A stretch of 64,000 bases of DNA from Oscillospiraceae bacterium. Its GTDB lineage: Bacteria; Bacillota; Clostridia; Oscillospirales; Oscillospiraceae. The stretch covers positions 1 to 64,000 of the forward strand of contig CACYXC010000004.1 of assembly GCA_902778285.1 (NCBI GenBank), given 5' to 3'. The notes under the pieces were generated by a model. The model saw nothing but the letters and a program-made list of their open reading frames with translations, was not told where the DNA came from and searched no databases. A program made the translations under genes and the position numbers. This document shows, in pieces, positions 42,655-49,749 of the stretch (position 1 is the stretch's first letter; each line of letters opens with the position of its first letter).

Positions 42655-43557
42655 ATGAAAGGAATAATCCTTGCGGGCGGTGCGGGCACCAGACTGTATC
42701 CGTTGACGAAAGTGACTTCCAAACAGCTTCTTCCTATCTATGATAAGCCTATGATCTATTATCCCCTGAGCACTCTGATGCTGGCGAAAATCCGTGAAAT
42801 TTTGATCATCAGCACACCGACGGACACGCCCCGATTTGAGGCACTGCTGGGTGACGGCAGCCAATTCGGAATCTCTTTGAGCTACAAGGTGCAGCCAAGC
42901 CCGGACGGACTGGCGCAGGCCTTTATCCTGGGGGAGGATTTTCTCGGCGGCGAAGCCGGCGCGATGGTGCTTGGGGATAATATTTTTTACGGCAACGGTT
43001 TTCGCATCCTTCTCAAAAACGCAGTAAAGAATGCGGAAGAGAACGGCCGCGCCACGGTGTTCGGCTACTACGTTTCGGATCCTGAGCGTTTTGGCGTGGT
43101 GGAACTGGATGAGAATGAGAGGGTTGTAAGCATCGAAGAAAAGCCTAAAGAGCCGAAGAGCAATTTTGCTGTGACGGGGCTGTACTTCTATCCGTCCGGT
43201 GTCAGCGAAAAGGCAAAACAGGTCAGACCCAGCGCTAGGGGAGAGCTGGAAATCACCACGCTCAACGAGATGTATCTGAATGAAGGTCTGTTGGACGCGG
43301 AAATCCTCGGCCGAGGTTTTGCCTGGTTAGATACGGGAACCATGAGCAGCCTGCTTCAGGCGTCCAATTTTGTGGAGATGATCCAGTCCCGGCAGGGCAT
43401 CACGATAAACGCCCCGGAGGAGATTGCCTACATCAACGGTTTTATCGGAAAAGAACTATTGTTGGAGAACGCCATGGCCTATGGGAACAGTCCCTATGGG
43501 GAACATCTCAAAGCGGTGGCGGAGGGCAAGATCAGATACTTGAAAATGCCGGGTTGA
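42655..43557 (+). CDS. rfbA: Glucose-1-phosphate thymidylyltransferase
   Basis: About 300 residues; makes dTDP-glucose. Motifs: [51 protein letters not shown] near residue 107, [18 protein letters not shown] near 161 and [14 protein letters not shown] near 222. ATG 42655 has GAGGA six bases upstream and is preferred over GTG 42643. The other dTDP-rhamnose genes (rfbB, C, D) are not in the window, so they must lie elsewhere if rhamnose is made. Confidence 0.95.
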   Translation: MKGIILAGGAGTRLYPLTKVTSKQLLPIYDKPMIYYPLSTLMLAKIREILIISTPTDTPRFEALLGDGSQFGISLSYKVQPSPDGLAQAFILGEDFLGGEAGAMVLGDNIFYGNGFRILLKNAVKNAEENGRATVFGYYVSDPERFGVVELDENERVVSIEEKPKEPKSNFAVTGLYFYPSGVSEKAKQVRPSARGELEITTLNEMYLNEGLLDAEILGRGFAWLDTGTMSSLLQASNFVEMIQSRQGITINAPEEIAYINGFIGKELLLENAMAYGNSPYGEHLKAVAEGKIRYLKMPG

Positions 43558-43573
43558 CGGCAGGGAAAAAACA

Positions 43574-43620
43574 AGACTCCCAGCGTCTTTCATCGAATAG
43601 ATGAAAGACGCTGGGAGTCT
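43574..43620 (-). terminator. Perfect 21-bp hairpin with U tract on the minus strand
   Basis: Bases 43574-43594 pair perfectly with 43600-43620 around the loop GAATA. On the minus strand the stem is followed by TTGTTTTTTCCC, a good U tract; on the plus strand no T run follows. It therefore best terminates the leftward tail-gene unit, and it also separates it from rfbA. Confidence 0.75.
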
Positions 43621-43735
43621 CTACGTTGGGCAATAGGAAGAATATCGGTTTTCAGGAATGCAGTATTGCGTGAAAAAAGTATGCTGGGGTGGATAACCGT
43701 GTTTGTTCCTCAGCCTCCTGGCCGAGGGGATGTGC

Positions 43736-44164
43736 TTACAACATCCCTGCGGAATCGGAAAGCAGTTCCCAGCCCTGCGGGTAATCCGCAGGCGACCAAA
43801 TGTTACTGCCGATGACAGAGCGGTAAACAGGCCCGTCCGCGTCGGGATAATGCACCTTGTCGCCCGTCATATATGCATCCTGCGCTCCTGTGGGTTGTCT
43901 CCACACAGGAATCTCATCCGGCTTTGCCACTTCCGTCCACAGCGCGGGGACGGCGGGCGGCTCCCAGCCCTCCTGCGAAGCGTGGGCCTGTTCGCAGCGG
44001 TACAGTTTCTCCTTGTATCTGACGCGAACGCCGGACGCATAGGCCGTATCCGCCGCCCACAGCGGGAACAGCTCCACGGCTTCCAGCGCGTCCGTGTCGG
44101 GGAGGAAGGCAGCAGCTTTCTCGATCATCGGCCTCAATGCTCTTGCTTTTTTCTGCGGTGTCAT
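43736..44164 (-). CDS. Phage tail-associated protein with carbohydrate-binding (ChBD-like) repeats
   Basis: This 142-residue protein begins KKARALRPMIEKAAAFLPD, the usual start of small proteins at the end of Firmicute prophage tail modules. Two Trp-rich binding segments follow: WAADTAYASGVRVRYKEKLY with HASQEGWEPP, and MTGDKVHYPDADGPVYRS with WSPADYPQGW. These look like carbohydrate-binding module 5/12 repeats. It overlaps the preceding gene by four bases (ATGA) and is the last gene before the terminator at 43574. Confidence 0.78.
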   Translation of the reverse strand: MTPQKKARALRPMIEKAAAFLPDTDALEAVELFPLWAADTAYASGVRVRYKEKLYRCEQAHASQEGWEPPAVPALWTEVAKPDEIPVWRQPTGAQDAYMTGDKVHYPDADGPVYRSVIGSNIWSPADYPQGWELLSDSAGML

Positions 44165-44382
44165 TCACTCACCCCCATCAGAATGTCATAGGCTTCGGCT
44201 TTGGCGGCAATGTCGGATTCCTCCGCGGGCATCTGATCACCTTCGATGTAGGTTCTGCCAAGCTCTGCCGGGTCACAGGCTTCGGAATACTCCACGCCGT
44301 CACGCACGACATAGCGGCCGGCGTCGGAGTAGGTACGGGTAAAGCAGCGCTCCCCGATATTGAAGTTTTCAGTTACAATCAT
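44161..44382 (-). CDS. Small phage tail-module protein, function unknown
   Basis: A 73-residue acidic protein (IVTENFNIGERCFTRTYSDA, then YIEGDQMPAEESD and AKAEAYDILMGVSE). Proteins of this size and ending recur between tail-fibre and carbohydrate-binding genes in clostridial prophages; no function is known to me. Its stop overlaps the next start. CDS length, tight spacing (12 bases from the upstream gene) and shared orientation support it as real. Confidence 0.65.
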   Translation of the reverse strand: MIVTENFNIGERCFTRTYSDAGRYVVRDGVEYSEACDPAELGRTYIEGDQMPAEESDIAAKAEAYDILMGVSE

Positions 44383-44394
44383 GTCGGCTTCTCC

Positions 44395-45258
44395 TTATGC
44401 GATGGGTGTTCCGTCGGCGTACTGGGTTTCGTAGATACTGCCCTCGATGGGATGGATCTGATTCTGCGCTCCTTCACCGTAGCTGAAAATAGTGGACCAG
44501 TTCGTCGCAGCCTCGTAGTCTTGAATCAGCGCTCGGGGGACGTACAGAGTGCCGCCAGCTTTGCCGGAAGCAAACGGCGTGTTTGTGAATGCGGCAACGG
44601 TTCCAAGCGGGCGAACGGAAGATGCGCGAAGGATCATTTTGTTAAGTGCGGTACATCCGCTGTAGGTTCCGCTGGAGCCGGCCTTCCCAACTGCTGCGCC
44701 GATATCGATGACCTGCAGGGATGTACAGCCTGCGAAAATGTTGTCAAAATTAGAGCTTGGCGCGGATGTAAATGAGGGGAGAACAAGGAAAGTGAGGTTT
44801 GTGCAGTTCTGAAATGCGTACCTCGTGATCGTCTTCAGAAGCGGCACATAAACCTCCTGCGCACGACAGTTGGCAAAAACGCTGAGAGAAGAACCGCAGG
44901 TGGTAAGCTTCGGGAGGCTGATTTTCTTCGCACGACAGTATGAGAAAATATTGGAGGCTCCCAAAGATGTGACATTAGGAAGAGAGATTTCATCCAAATT
45001 GTCTCCGGCGGGGATGAACAGATTGCCAGACGATAGTGTGGTCGGAGTACTCCATGTAAAAACGCCGGTCATAGAGTTGTCATAGTATTTCACAAGGTCT
45101 CCGCCGCTTCCGCCTGTCTCGAGCGCATCGATCGCTTCGGCAAAGCCGGCCGGGAACGCGAGACTTGCGCTTGTGCCGCCCTTTGTGCGGATCGCGTTGG
45201 CAACGGAGGTGAGATCGGCGTTGAGCTGAGCGCTGTCAACAAGTTTATCAACTGCCAT
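44395..45258 (-). CDS. Tail fibre-like protein with BspA-type leucine-rich repeats
   Basis: This 287-residue protein starts KLVDSAQLNADLTSVANAIR with TKGGTSASLAFPAGFAEAI, the N-terminal module of many clostridial prophage tail proteins. Residues ~75-210 contain BspA-like leucine-rich repeats (ISLPNVTSLGASNIFSYCRA, ISLPKLTTCGSSLSVFANCR, AFQNCTNLTFLVLPS, FAGCTSLQVIDIG). A C-terminal VPRALIQDYEAATNWSTIF segment is typical of the last BspA repeat. It may be the receptor-binding or host-surface contact protein. The start codon abuts the stop of the upstream gene (45258). Confidence 0.75.
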   Translation of the reverse strand: MAVDKLVDSAQLNADLTSVANAIRTKGGTSASLAFPAGFAEAIDALETGGSGGDLVKYYDNSMTGVFTWSTPTTLSSGNLFIPAGDNLDEISLPNVTSLGASNIFSYCRAKKISLPKLTTCGSSLSVFANCRAQEVYVPLLKTITRYAFQNCTNLTFLVLPSFTSAPSSNFDNIFAGCTSLQVIDIGAAVGKAGSSGTYSGCTALNKMILRASSVRPLGTVAAFTNTPFASGKAGGTLYVPRALIQDYEAATNWSTIFSYGEGAQNQIHPIEGSIYETQYADGTPIA

Positions 45259-46028
45259 CAGTAACTACCTCCCTGCCATGTCTGCATCGTCACGGGAGCC
45301 ACGATGCCGTCTGAACCGACCACCATGAACTTACCCGCGTTCGTCGTGCCTTGATTCGCCGCCAAGCGGGAAGTGTCACTCGGGTGAACGTGGTCTCCTC
45401 TGGCATAAGTCTCAGATATGCCGACGGAAGGCACTCCATCCATAAGCGGAACGGAAACGGAAGGAGAGGACCCTCCGTCTGTGGTTCCATCCATGACGTC
45501 GAAATGGGTGCTGCCTTCAACACCGGTAATCGTAATCCTGTGTCCTCCTGCTATTTCCTGGACAGCGATAGACGGAGAAACACCGTCGTTCCCATCGAAA
45601 AGACCTGCGGCCGCATTGCGGCTGACCTCCTGCGCGGCTGCCAATGCCTGCTCTGCAATTGCCTGGATCTGATCGGCACGAACAGGGGAGGGCGCTTCAG
45701 GCTCTTCGCCGGAAGGCATAAGGCTTGGCTGGATTGTTCCCAGCGAGACGATGTTTGTACGTAAAACGATACTTCCGTCAGGCAGTGCCCCGTGGAAGCT
45801 TAAGCACAACTTATGTCCTGCCTTCGTGAGCAGTTCCCATGGGATCGTGATCTCGTCAGCGCTGATGATGACGTCGCGCGTGACGTCCCCGGCTGCAAAA
45901 ACTGCTGTCTTTGAGAGAGCCGACCAATCGTCAGAGAACTCGACATTCATTTTTTCTCCGACGGTGCCTTGGATGAGCTGTGAATTGCTTTTCATGCTCA
46001 ATTGTTTTTTGCTGATTTGTGCAATCAT
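45258..46028 (-). CDS. Baseplate upper / tail-fibre protein (BppU-like)
   Basis: This 256-residue protein has an N-terminal domain (NVEFSDDWSALSKTAVFAAG, IPWELLTKAGHKLCLSFHGA) matching the BppU-like baseplate N-domain of Firmicute siphophages. A helical linker follows (QIQAIAEQALAAAQEVSRNA), then collagen-like GNDGVSPSI and GHRITITG...HFDVMDG segments and a YARGDHVHPSDTSR motif common in tail fibres. GGAGGG precedes ATG 46028. First gene of the leftward unit. Confidence 0.8.
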   Translation of the reverse strand: MIAQISKKQLSMKSNSQLIQGTVGEKMNVEFSDDWSALSKTAVFAAGDVTRDVIISADEITIPWELLTKAGHKLCLSFHGALPDGSIVLRTNIVSLGTIQPSLMPSGEEPEAPSPVRADQIQAIAEQALAAAQEVSRNAAAGLFDGNDGVSPSIAVQEIAGGHRITITGVEGSTHFDVMDGTTDGGSSPSVSVPLMDGVPSVGISETYARGDHVHPSDTSRLAANQGTTNAGKFMVVGSDGIVAPVTMQTWQGGSY

Positions 46029-46064
46029 TCAGAATACCCTCCGTTTGTGTTTTAGTATTGTTGA

Positions 46065-46078
46065 AGAACAATTGTTCT
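46065..46078. promoter_or_regulatory. LexA-like palindrome in the leader of the tail-gene unit
   Basis: AGAACAATTGTTCT is a perfect 14-base palindrome containing GAACAATTGTTC, which fits the Gram-positive SOS box pattern GAAC-N4-GTTC. It lies between the promoter at 46163-46190 and the first gene, about 80 bases past the expected transcription start, further downstream than most operators. Confidence 0.5.
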
Positions 46079-46162
46079 GCAAAACAGAACATTCGAAAGA
46101 AAAGAAAATGCTGTCAGGATAACAAGCCAGCAACTCTACTTGTTGTCTTTTTTTCTATTACT

Positions 46163-46190
46163 ATTATATCATAATTTTTCCAAATGTCAA
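46163..46190 (-). promoter_or_regulatory. Consensus sigma-A promoter driving the leftward tail-gene unit
   Basis: On the minus strand, TTGACA (46190-46185) is followed by a 16-base spacer and TATAAT (46168-46163); both hexamers match consensus exactly. Expected start near 46156, giving a leader of about 128 bases before ATG 46028. Confidence 0.8.
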
Positions 46191-46375
46191 CAGATAGTTC
46201 TGCTAAACCGTACTTCGTGCGAATCACAGGTGTTTTTTTTCTTGAAGTTCGCCCTCATCAAGCGGAAAACTCCTTCTCCATTCTCAAAACGGAGTGTATC
46301 TACCGCCGAAAGATCGTCGCTTTTGAGGAGGCTCATTGACATTACATCTGCTTCTACAATTACCAGCGCTTCCAA
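46187..46375 (-). CDS. Possible small protein or gene remnant, unrecognised
   Basis: A 62-residue frame (SLLKSDDLSAVDTLRFENGE near its middle, basic C-terminus) whose stop TGA lies inside the -35 box of the promoter at 46163-46190. The frame stays open upstream to about 46490 without a clear start. No ribosome binding site and no family recognised; it may be the decayed end of a larger gene. Confidence 0.22.
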   Translation of the reverse strand: MEALVIVEADVMSMSLLKSDDLSAVDTLRFENGEGVFRLMRANFKKKNTCDSHEVRFSRTIC

Positions 46376-46578
46376 ACCAAAACAAAACTGACACTGCTGG
46401 ATTTGCGGTGCCAGATCGTTGCTTGATTCTTCTCCTGCTTTACCGGGCTTTATACTGTCTGTACTATCTGGAGCAGTTCAGAGGCCGAAAGCGGGTTTGT
46501 TTTCGTTCTGAAACGGACTGCTATGCCGGAGTGCTTGCTGATGCTTTGATGGTGTATGTCGCTTCGTATGGAAGCGGA

Positions 46579-46740
46579 TCAGAGCATGCGTCCGGAAGCG
46601 ACAAAGCTGTAGCGTTTGCCGTCTATGGTCAGCGTGGTATCCGCCGCCATCGCGCCGTTCTGGTCAAACCAGTACCACTTGCCGTTATACTCCAGCCAGC
46701 CTGTCTTCATCGTGCCGCTCGACTGCAGGTACACATTTTT
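46579..46740 (-). pseudogene. C-terminal fragment of a cell-wall-binding-repeat lysin
   Basis: Reading the minus strand from 46740 to the TGA at 46581-46579 gives a ~53-residue piece with two typical choline/cell-wall-binding repeat motifs: YLQSSGTMKTGWLEYNGKWY and WFDQNGAMAADTTL, ending IDGKRYSFVASGRML. Such repeats form the C-terminus of phage endolysins and wall hydrolases. The frame is closed upstream by a stop near 46790 and no start is present, so the catalytic part is missing. It has the same orientation as the tail genes and is probably a remnant of the same or a related prophage. Confidence 0.7.
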
Positions 46741-47148
46741 ACTAGACGCATCTATACTAAAGAGCTTTGCTCTCTGATTCGCGCCTCAGAGGGCAGCAGT
46801 TTTGCACAGAATAGCGAACTGATCTCCGATTCTAAACACAAGGAACAAAATCGGAAACCAGTTCGGTCACACGTCGGGTTCTGCTGGATAGTCATTCAGT
46901 AAATAACTCTTCGTATGTATATTGATGTATACTGCTATTCGGTTTACATAATCTTATTGCTCTCACCGCTTCCTCGCCGCTTCGGAAGCGGTAAATGAGC
47001 ACTGTTTTGCGACAGTCTCGAACAATCGGCGCTAAGAATGCTTTGCATATATATAAATAAAATATATAGATGCTTTTGTGATGGACAAAGCCTGCGTATG
47101 ACGATAAAATTCTTGCGGTTAAATTGAATGCAAGGAGTTTTGCCGTTC
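46741..47148. other. Non-coding stretch with scattered inverted repeats
   Basis: No convincing gene is seen in these ~400 bases. An imperfect inverted repeat (around 46819-46875, containing CGAACTGAT/ACCAGTTCG) and a hairpin ACCGCTTCC/GGAAGCGGT (around 46967-46994) are present. Base composition turns AT-rich toward 47,100. Confidence 0.5.
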
Positions 47149-47222
47149 ATGAGCAAGCCTGTTATCATCACCTCCGACAGCACAGTGGACCTGGCCCGGA
47201 ACTGATCGAAAAAACGGAATAA
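47149..47222 (+). pseudogene. degV: Frameshifted 5' stub of a degV-family gene
   Basis: AAGGAG is followed by ATG 47149 and MSKPVIITSDSTVDL, the standard DegV N-terminus (fatty-acid-binding EDD fold). In frame it stops at 47203-47205. Dropping into the next frame at CCG 47196 continues PELIEKTE, the next expected DegV residues, so one base has been lost near 47194. It ends at 47222, exactly where an array of perfect hairpins begins; the remaining ~250 codons are absent. Confidence 0.65.
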
Positions 47223-47360
47223 TCGCTCCTCAGACGGGGAGCGATTTTCAAGCTGTCGACAAAGTGTCGACAGCTTGAAAATCAAAAATGAGAACTCCCC
47301 AAAAAGTTCTCATTTTTGAGTATATCAAACGCGAGAGGGAATACACAATCCCCTCTCGCG
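47222..47360. repeat. Array of four adjoining hairpins
   Basis: Four stems follow one another: 47222-47229/47238-47245 (8 bp), 47244-47260/47266-47282 (17 bp perfect), 47282-47296/47305-47319 (15 bp perfect) and 47330-47339/47351-47360 (10 bp). The terminator at 47412 forms a fifth. Such density does not fit ordinary terminators. Confidence 0.75.
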
Positions 47361-47411
47361 CTCTCCCCATGCGTGTCAAACTTCGGCAGCATGGGTTTGT
47401 CTTCAGTCAGA

Positions 47412-47451
47412 GCCGAGGCGACCGTTTCAGTCGCCTCGGCTTCTTGTTTTT
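47412..47451 (+). terminator. Rho-independent terminator
   Basis: GCCGAGGCGAC (47412-47422) pairs perfectly with GTCGCCTCGGC (47430-47440), followed by TTCTTGTTTTT. It lies about 80 bases before the small gene at 47534 and would insulate the recombinase module from readthrough. Confidence 0.8.
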
Positions 47452-47533
47452 ACTGCGCTGCTTTGCGGCAGCCCCCTCAAAACGGGATAATGATGAACAA
47501 AGGAGGGCAAACTGTTCCCCGTGGAGGGAATTC

Positions 47534-47746
47534 ATGGAAACATCAAAACAAAAGCAGTATGAAATGGATAATGGAATCATCAGTATCCATCGGCATTTCG
47601 GCAAAACGGAGCGGCCCACCGAACTTGTCCGAAACGGTGTAATCCGGGCGGCGAGAGAGGCAGAGCTTTTGACAGCCAACGACGCAGATGCTATACTAAA
47701 CTTGATTTTAGAGAGCCGCAGCAACACCAAAGGAGGTCTGACATAA
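47534..47746 (+). CDS. Small protein preceding the serine recombinase (SHOCT-like)
   Basis: A 70-residue protein from ATG 47534, with GGAGGGA six bases upstream. The sequence IISIHRHFGKTERPTELVRN and a C-terminal LTANDADAILNLILESR are typical of short conserved proteins found directly before large serine recombinases in clostridial mobile elements. The helical C-terminus resembles a SHOCT-type oligomerisation motif. It may assist or regulate recombination; no function is proven. The stop lies five bases before the recombinase start. Confidence 0.65.
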   Translation: METSKQKQYEMDNGIISIHRHFGKTERPTELVRNGVIRAAREAELLTANDADAILNLILESRSNTKGGLT

Positions 47747-47751
47747 ACGCT

Positions 47752-49410
47752 ATGAAACGATCCAATGCGGCGAACGTCGCATTTATTTACCTGCGGCTTT
47801 CCAACGAGGATCAACGCGAGGGCGAATCCGGCAGTATCACAAATCAGCGCAAAATCCTTGAGGACTACTGCGGGAAAAATAATATTGCGATCGCAAGGGA
47901 ATTTGCGGATGACGACTGGTCGGGCGGCAACTTTAACCGTCCGGGCTTTCAGACCATGATCAAGGCGCTGAAAGCGGATGCGAGAGTCAACATGGTCATA
48001 ACCAAGGATCTTTCCCGTCTCGGGCGCGACATGAGCGAATCCAGCTATTATGCCGAGCGCTATTTCCCGGAGCATGGCATTCGCTACATTGCCGTGTATG
48101 ACAACTTTGACTCGGAGGAAGAAAACCTCCTCGCTCCGTTTCAGTTTGCCATCAACGACGTGTATTTGCGGGATTCCTCCAAGAAGGTCAAAACTGCTCT
48201 GCATGCAATGATGGATCGCGGCGAATACTGCTTTCGGGCTCCCTACGGCTACAAGAAGGACCCGAAGGACAACCACAGGCTGCTCCCAAATGAGGAAACG
48301 GCACCTGTTGTCCGGCAGATCTTTGACATGGCGGCGCAGGGCTGTTCCGCCTGGGCGATTGCTGAGACATTAAGCCGCGAGGGTGTTTATCCACCACTGA
48401 AGTATCGGGTGTACGAGATCGAGGGGATGCGCTCCGGCAACGCCGAGGGCGTGAGCGACCGGTGGAACAACACCACGGTCAGGCGAATACTGAAAAACCC
48501 GGTCTATCTCGGTCATACCATGCTGGGAAAGTCCAGGAAGGTCAGCCCAAAGTCTGAGGTCAAACGCTTTGTTCCGCAGGAGGAATGGCGCATCACGCTC
48601 AACACCCATGAGCCGCTGGTCAGTCAGGAGACCTTTGACCGGGCCTCCCGCTTTCTCGGGAAACGCAGACAGGACTACGAAAAGCACGAGCACGTCCGCA
48701 GGAGCATCTTCGGCGGTATCGTGTATTGTGCCTGCTGCGGCGCGGCCATGTGCAGCAGCGGGACCGTCTACAACGGCGATCGGGAAAAATACTGGTATCT
48801 GACCTGCCAGAACATCCCCAAGCGAAGCAGGCACCAATGTCCCAACGGCGCGAGGATCAAGTACGACGTTCTGCAGGAGGCCATCTGCGAGGAGTTGAAC
48901 GAGCTCATTAATCTCAGCGACGAGGACAAGCGAGAAATCACGCTGGAGGCCATGAAAACGGCCGGAGACGCCTGGATGCAGCCGGACAGGGGGAAACGCA
49001 TATCCGGGGCTGAACAGCGCCTGAAGGCCATAGACGGCCTCACGATGAAGATTTACGAGGATATGTATGCCGGCCTCCTCAAGGAGGAAAACGCGCATCG
49101 GATGTTGGAAAAATACCAACTTGAGAGCGCGGCGCTTTCCGAAGAGCTCTCCGAGCTGCGGCGCAGTCAGCAGACAGCGGACGAGGCAAAAGCCGCCTAT
49201 GACGAGTTCTTTGCCCTGACGGAGCGCTTTACCGACATTGAAAAGCTGACTCCGGAAATCCTGACGACCTTCATTGACCGGATCGAAGTCGAACCGAAGG
49301 TCTATCCGCCCGGCGTGAAGGTCTATGCCCGAAGCAGGATCCCCTATAAGCAGACGATCCACATCTACTATAAATTCATCGGAGAACGCCCCGAAACTAT
49401 CTGCAGCTGA
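47752..49410 (+). CDS. Large serine recombinase (TndX/phage-integrase-like)
   Basis: This 552-residue protein begins with a resolvase catalytic domain: IYLRLSNEDQ (nucleophile Ser17), TNQRKILEDYC, VITKDLSRLGRDM near residue 82 (the Arg pair). The Recombinase DNA-binding domain follows (about 165-290, APYGYKKDP near 161 and NNTTVRRILKNPVYLGH near 239), then a zinc ribbon (Cys326, Cys328/329 region with a later CQN...QCPNG), a coiled coil (about 420-485) and a DUF4368-type end. Such enzymes integrate and excise phages, conjugative elements and transposons at specific sites. AGGAGGT is 14 bases from ATG 47752. Confidence 0.92.
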   Translation: MKRSNAANVAFIYLRLSNEDQREGESGSITNQRKILEDYCGKNNIAIAREFADDDWSGGNFNRPGFQTMIKALKADARVNMVITKDLSRLGRDMSESSYYAERYFPEHGIRYIAVYDNFDSEEENLLAPFQFAINDVYLRDSSKKVKTALHAMMDRGEYCFRAPYGYKKDPKDNHRLLPNEETAPVVRQIFDMAAQGCSAWAIAETLSREGVYPPLKYRVYEIEGMRSGNAEGVSDRWNNTTVRRILKNPVYLGHTMLGKSRKVSPKSEVKRFVPQEEWRITLNTHEPLVSQETFDRASRFLGKRRQDYEKHEHVRRSIFGGIVYCACCGAAMCSSGTVYNGDREKYWYLTCQNIPKRSRHQCPNGARIKYDVLQEAICEELNELINLSDEDKREITLEAMKTAGDAWMQPDRGKRISGAEQRLKAIDGLTMKIYEDMYAGLLKEENAHRMLEKYQLESAALSEELSELRRSQQTADEAKAAYDEFFALTERFTDIEKLTPEILTTFIDRIEVEPKVYPPGVKVYARSRIPYKQTIHIYYKFIGERPETICS

Positions 49411-49441
49411 CCGGCATGACTGCAATGCGCGGGGCTTTTAA

Positions 49442-49582
49442 GATGTTTGCTGGACCGCCGGAGAGGTCGGCGTCAACCTGAAGAACGGTTACAACGGCGA
49501 GCTCACCAGCCGTCAGGCCGGTTCCGTCGGCGGCCAGATGGTCAAGAAGATGATCGAGGCCTACGAGAACGGCATGAAGTAA
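49442..49582 (+). pseudogene. C-terminal fragment of an alpha/beta-type small acid-soluble spore protein
   Basis: The frame 49466-49582 encodes VGVNLKNGYNGELTSRQAGS then VGGQMVKKMIEAYENGMK, the conserved second half of clostridial alpha/beta SASPs that bind and protect spore DNA. Upstream the frame meets TAA at 49439-49441 and no start or N-terminal half is present. A strong terminator follows 14 bases after the stop, so the 3' end is intact. The break lies 30 bases after the recombinase stop. Confidence 0.7.
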
Positions 49583-49596
49583 GGATATAACCCAGC

Positions 49597-49637
49597 AAAA
49601 AACAGCAGGAAAGCCTGTGCTTTCCTGCTGTTTTTTT
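49597..49637 (+). terminator. Terminator of the spore-protein fragment
   Basis: A 17-bp stem (49597-49613 with 49620-49636; core ACAGCAGGAAAG/CTTTCCTGCTGT) around the loop CCTGTG ends in a run of seven T. A-rich on the 5' side, so it may also act on the minus strand, where fhs ends. Confidence 0.88.
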
Positions 49638-49649
49638 GTACCATCCCGC

Positions 49650-49737
49650 TGTCATCCTGAGCGAAGCGAAGGATCTCTGAAGATATCCCAAAGATGATGA
49701 GTAGAGATTCTTCGTCGCTTTGCTCCTCAGAATGACA
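49650..49737. repeat. Palindromic dispersed repeat (CTGAGCGAAGCGAAG family)
   Basis: Arm TGTCATCCTGAGCGAAGCGA (from 49650) and arm ending TCCTCAGAATGACA (to 49737) form an imperfect inverted repeat of about 30 bases around a 25-base centre. This repeat type is widespread between genes in many bacteria and is a frequent source of false ORFs. A single degenerate arm is at 21179. Confidence 0.7.
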
Positions 49738-49749
49738 GCACTATCGATC

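Larger units (their letters stand above)
47534..49410 (+). mobile_element. Serine-recombinase module of an integrated or decayed element
   Basis: The two-gene module (small partner plus large serine recombinase) is flanked by broken genes: a degV stub with hairpin array on the left and a spore-protein fragment on the right. No conjugation or replication genes are seen. The real ends of the element are not identifiable from the window. Confidence 0.45.

Noticed and set aside
43574..43620. Hairpin as terminator of rfbA and the capsule operon
   Set aside because: No T run follows on the plus strand; the U tract is on the minus strand, so it better serves the leftward tail unit, though it might still slow plus-strand transcription.
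44395..45258. Tail fibre as target of a diversity-generating retroelement
   Set aside because: No reverse transcriptase gene or template repeat was seen in the window.
46336..46902. 188-codon plus-strand frame
   Set aside because: No ribosome binding site or family features, and it is antisense to the recognisable lysin fragment at 46579-46740.
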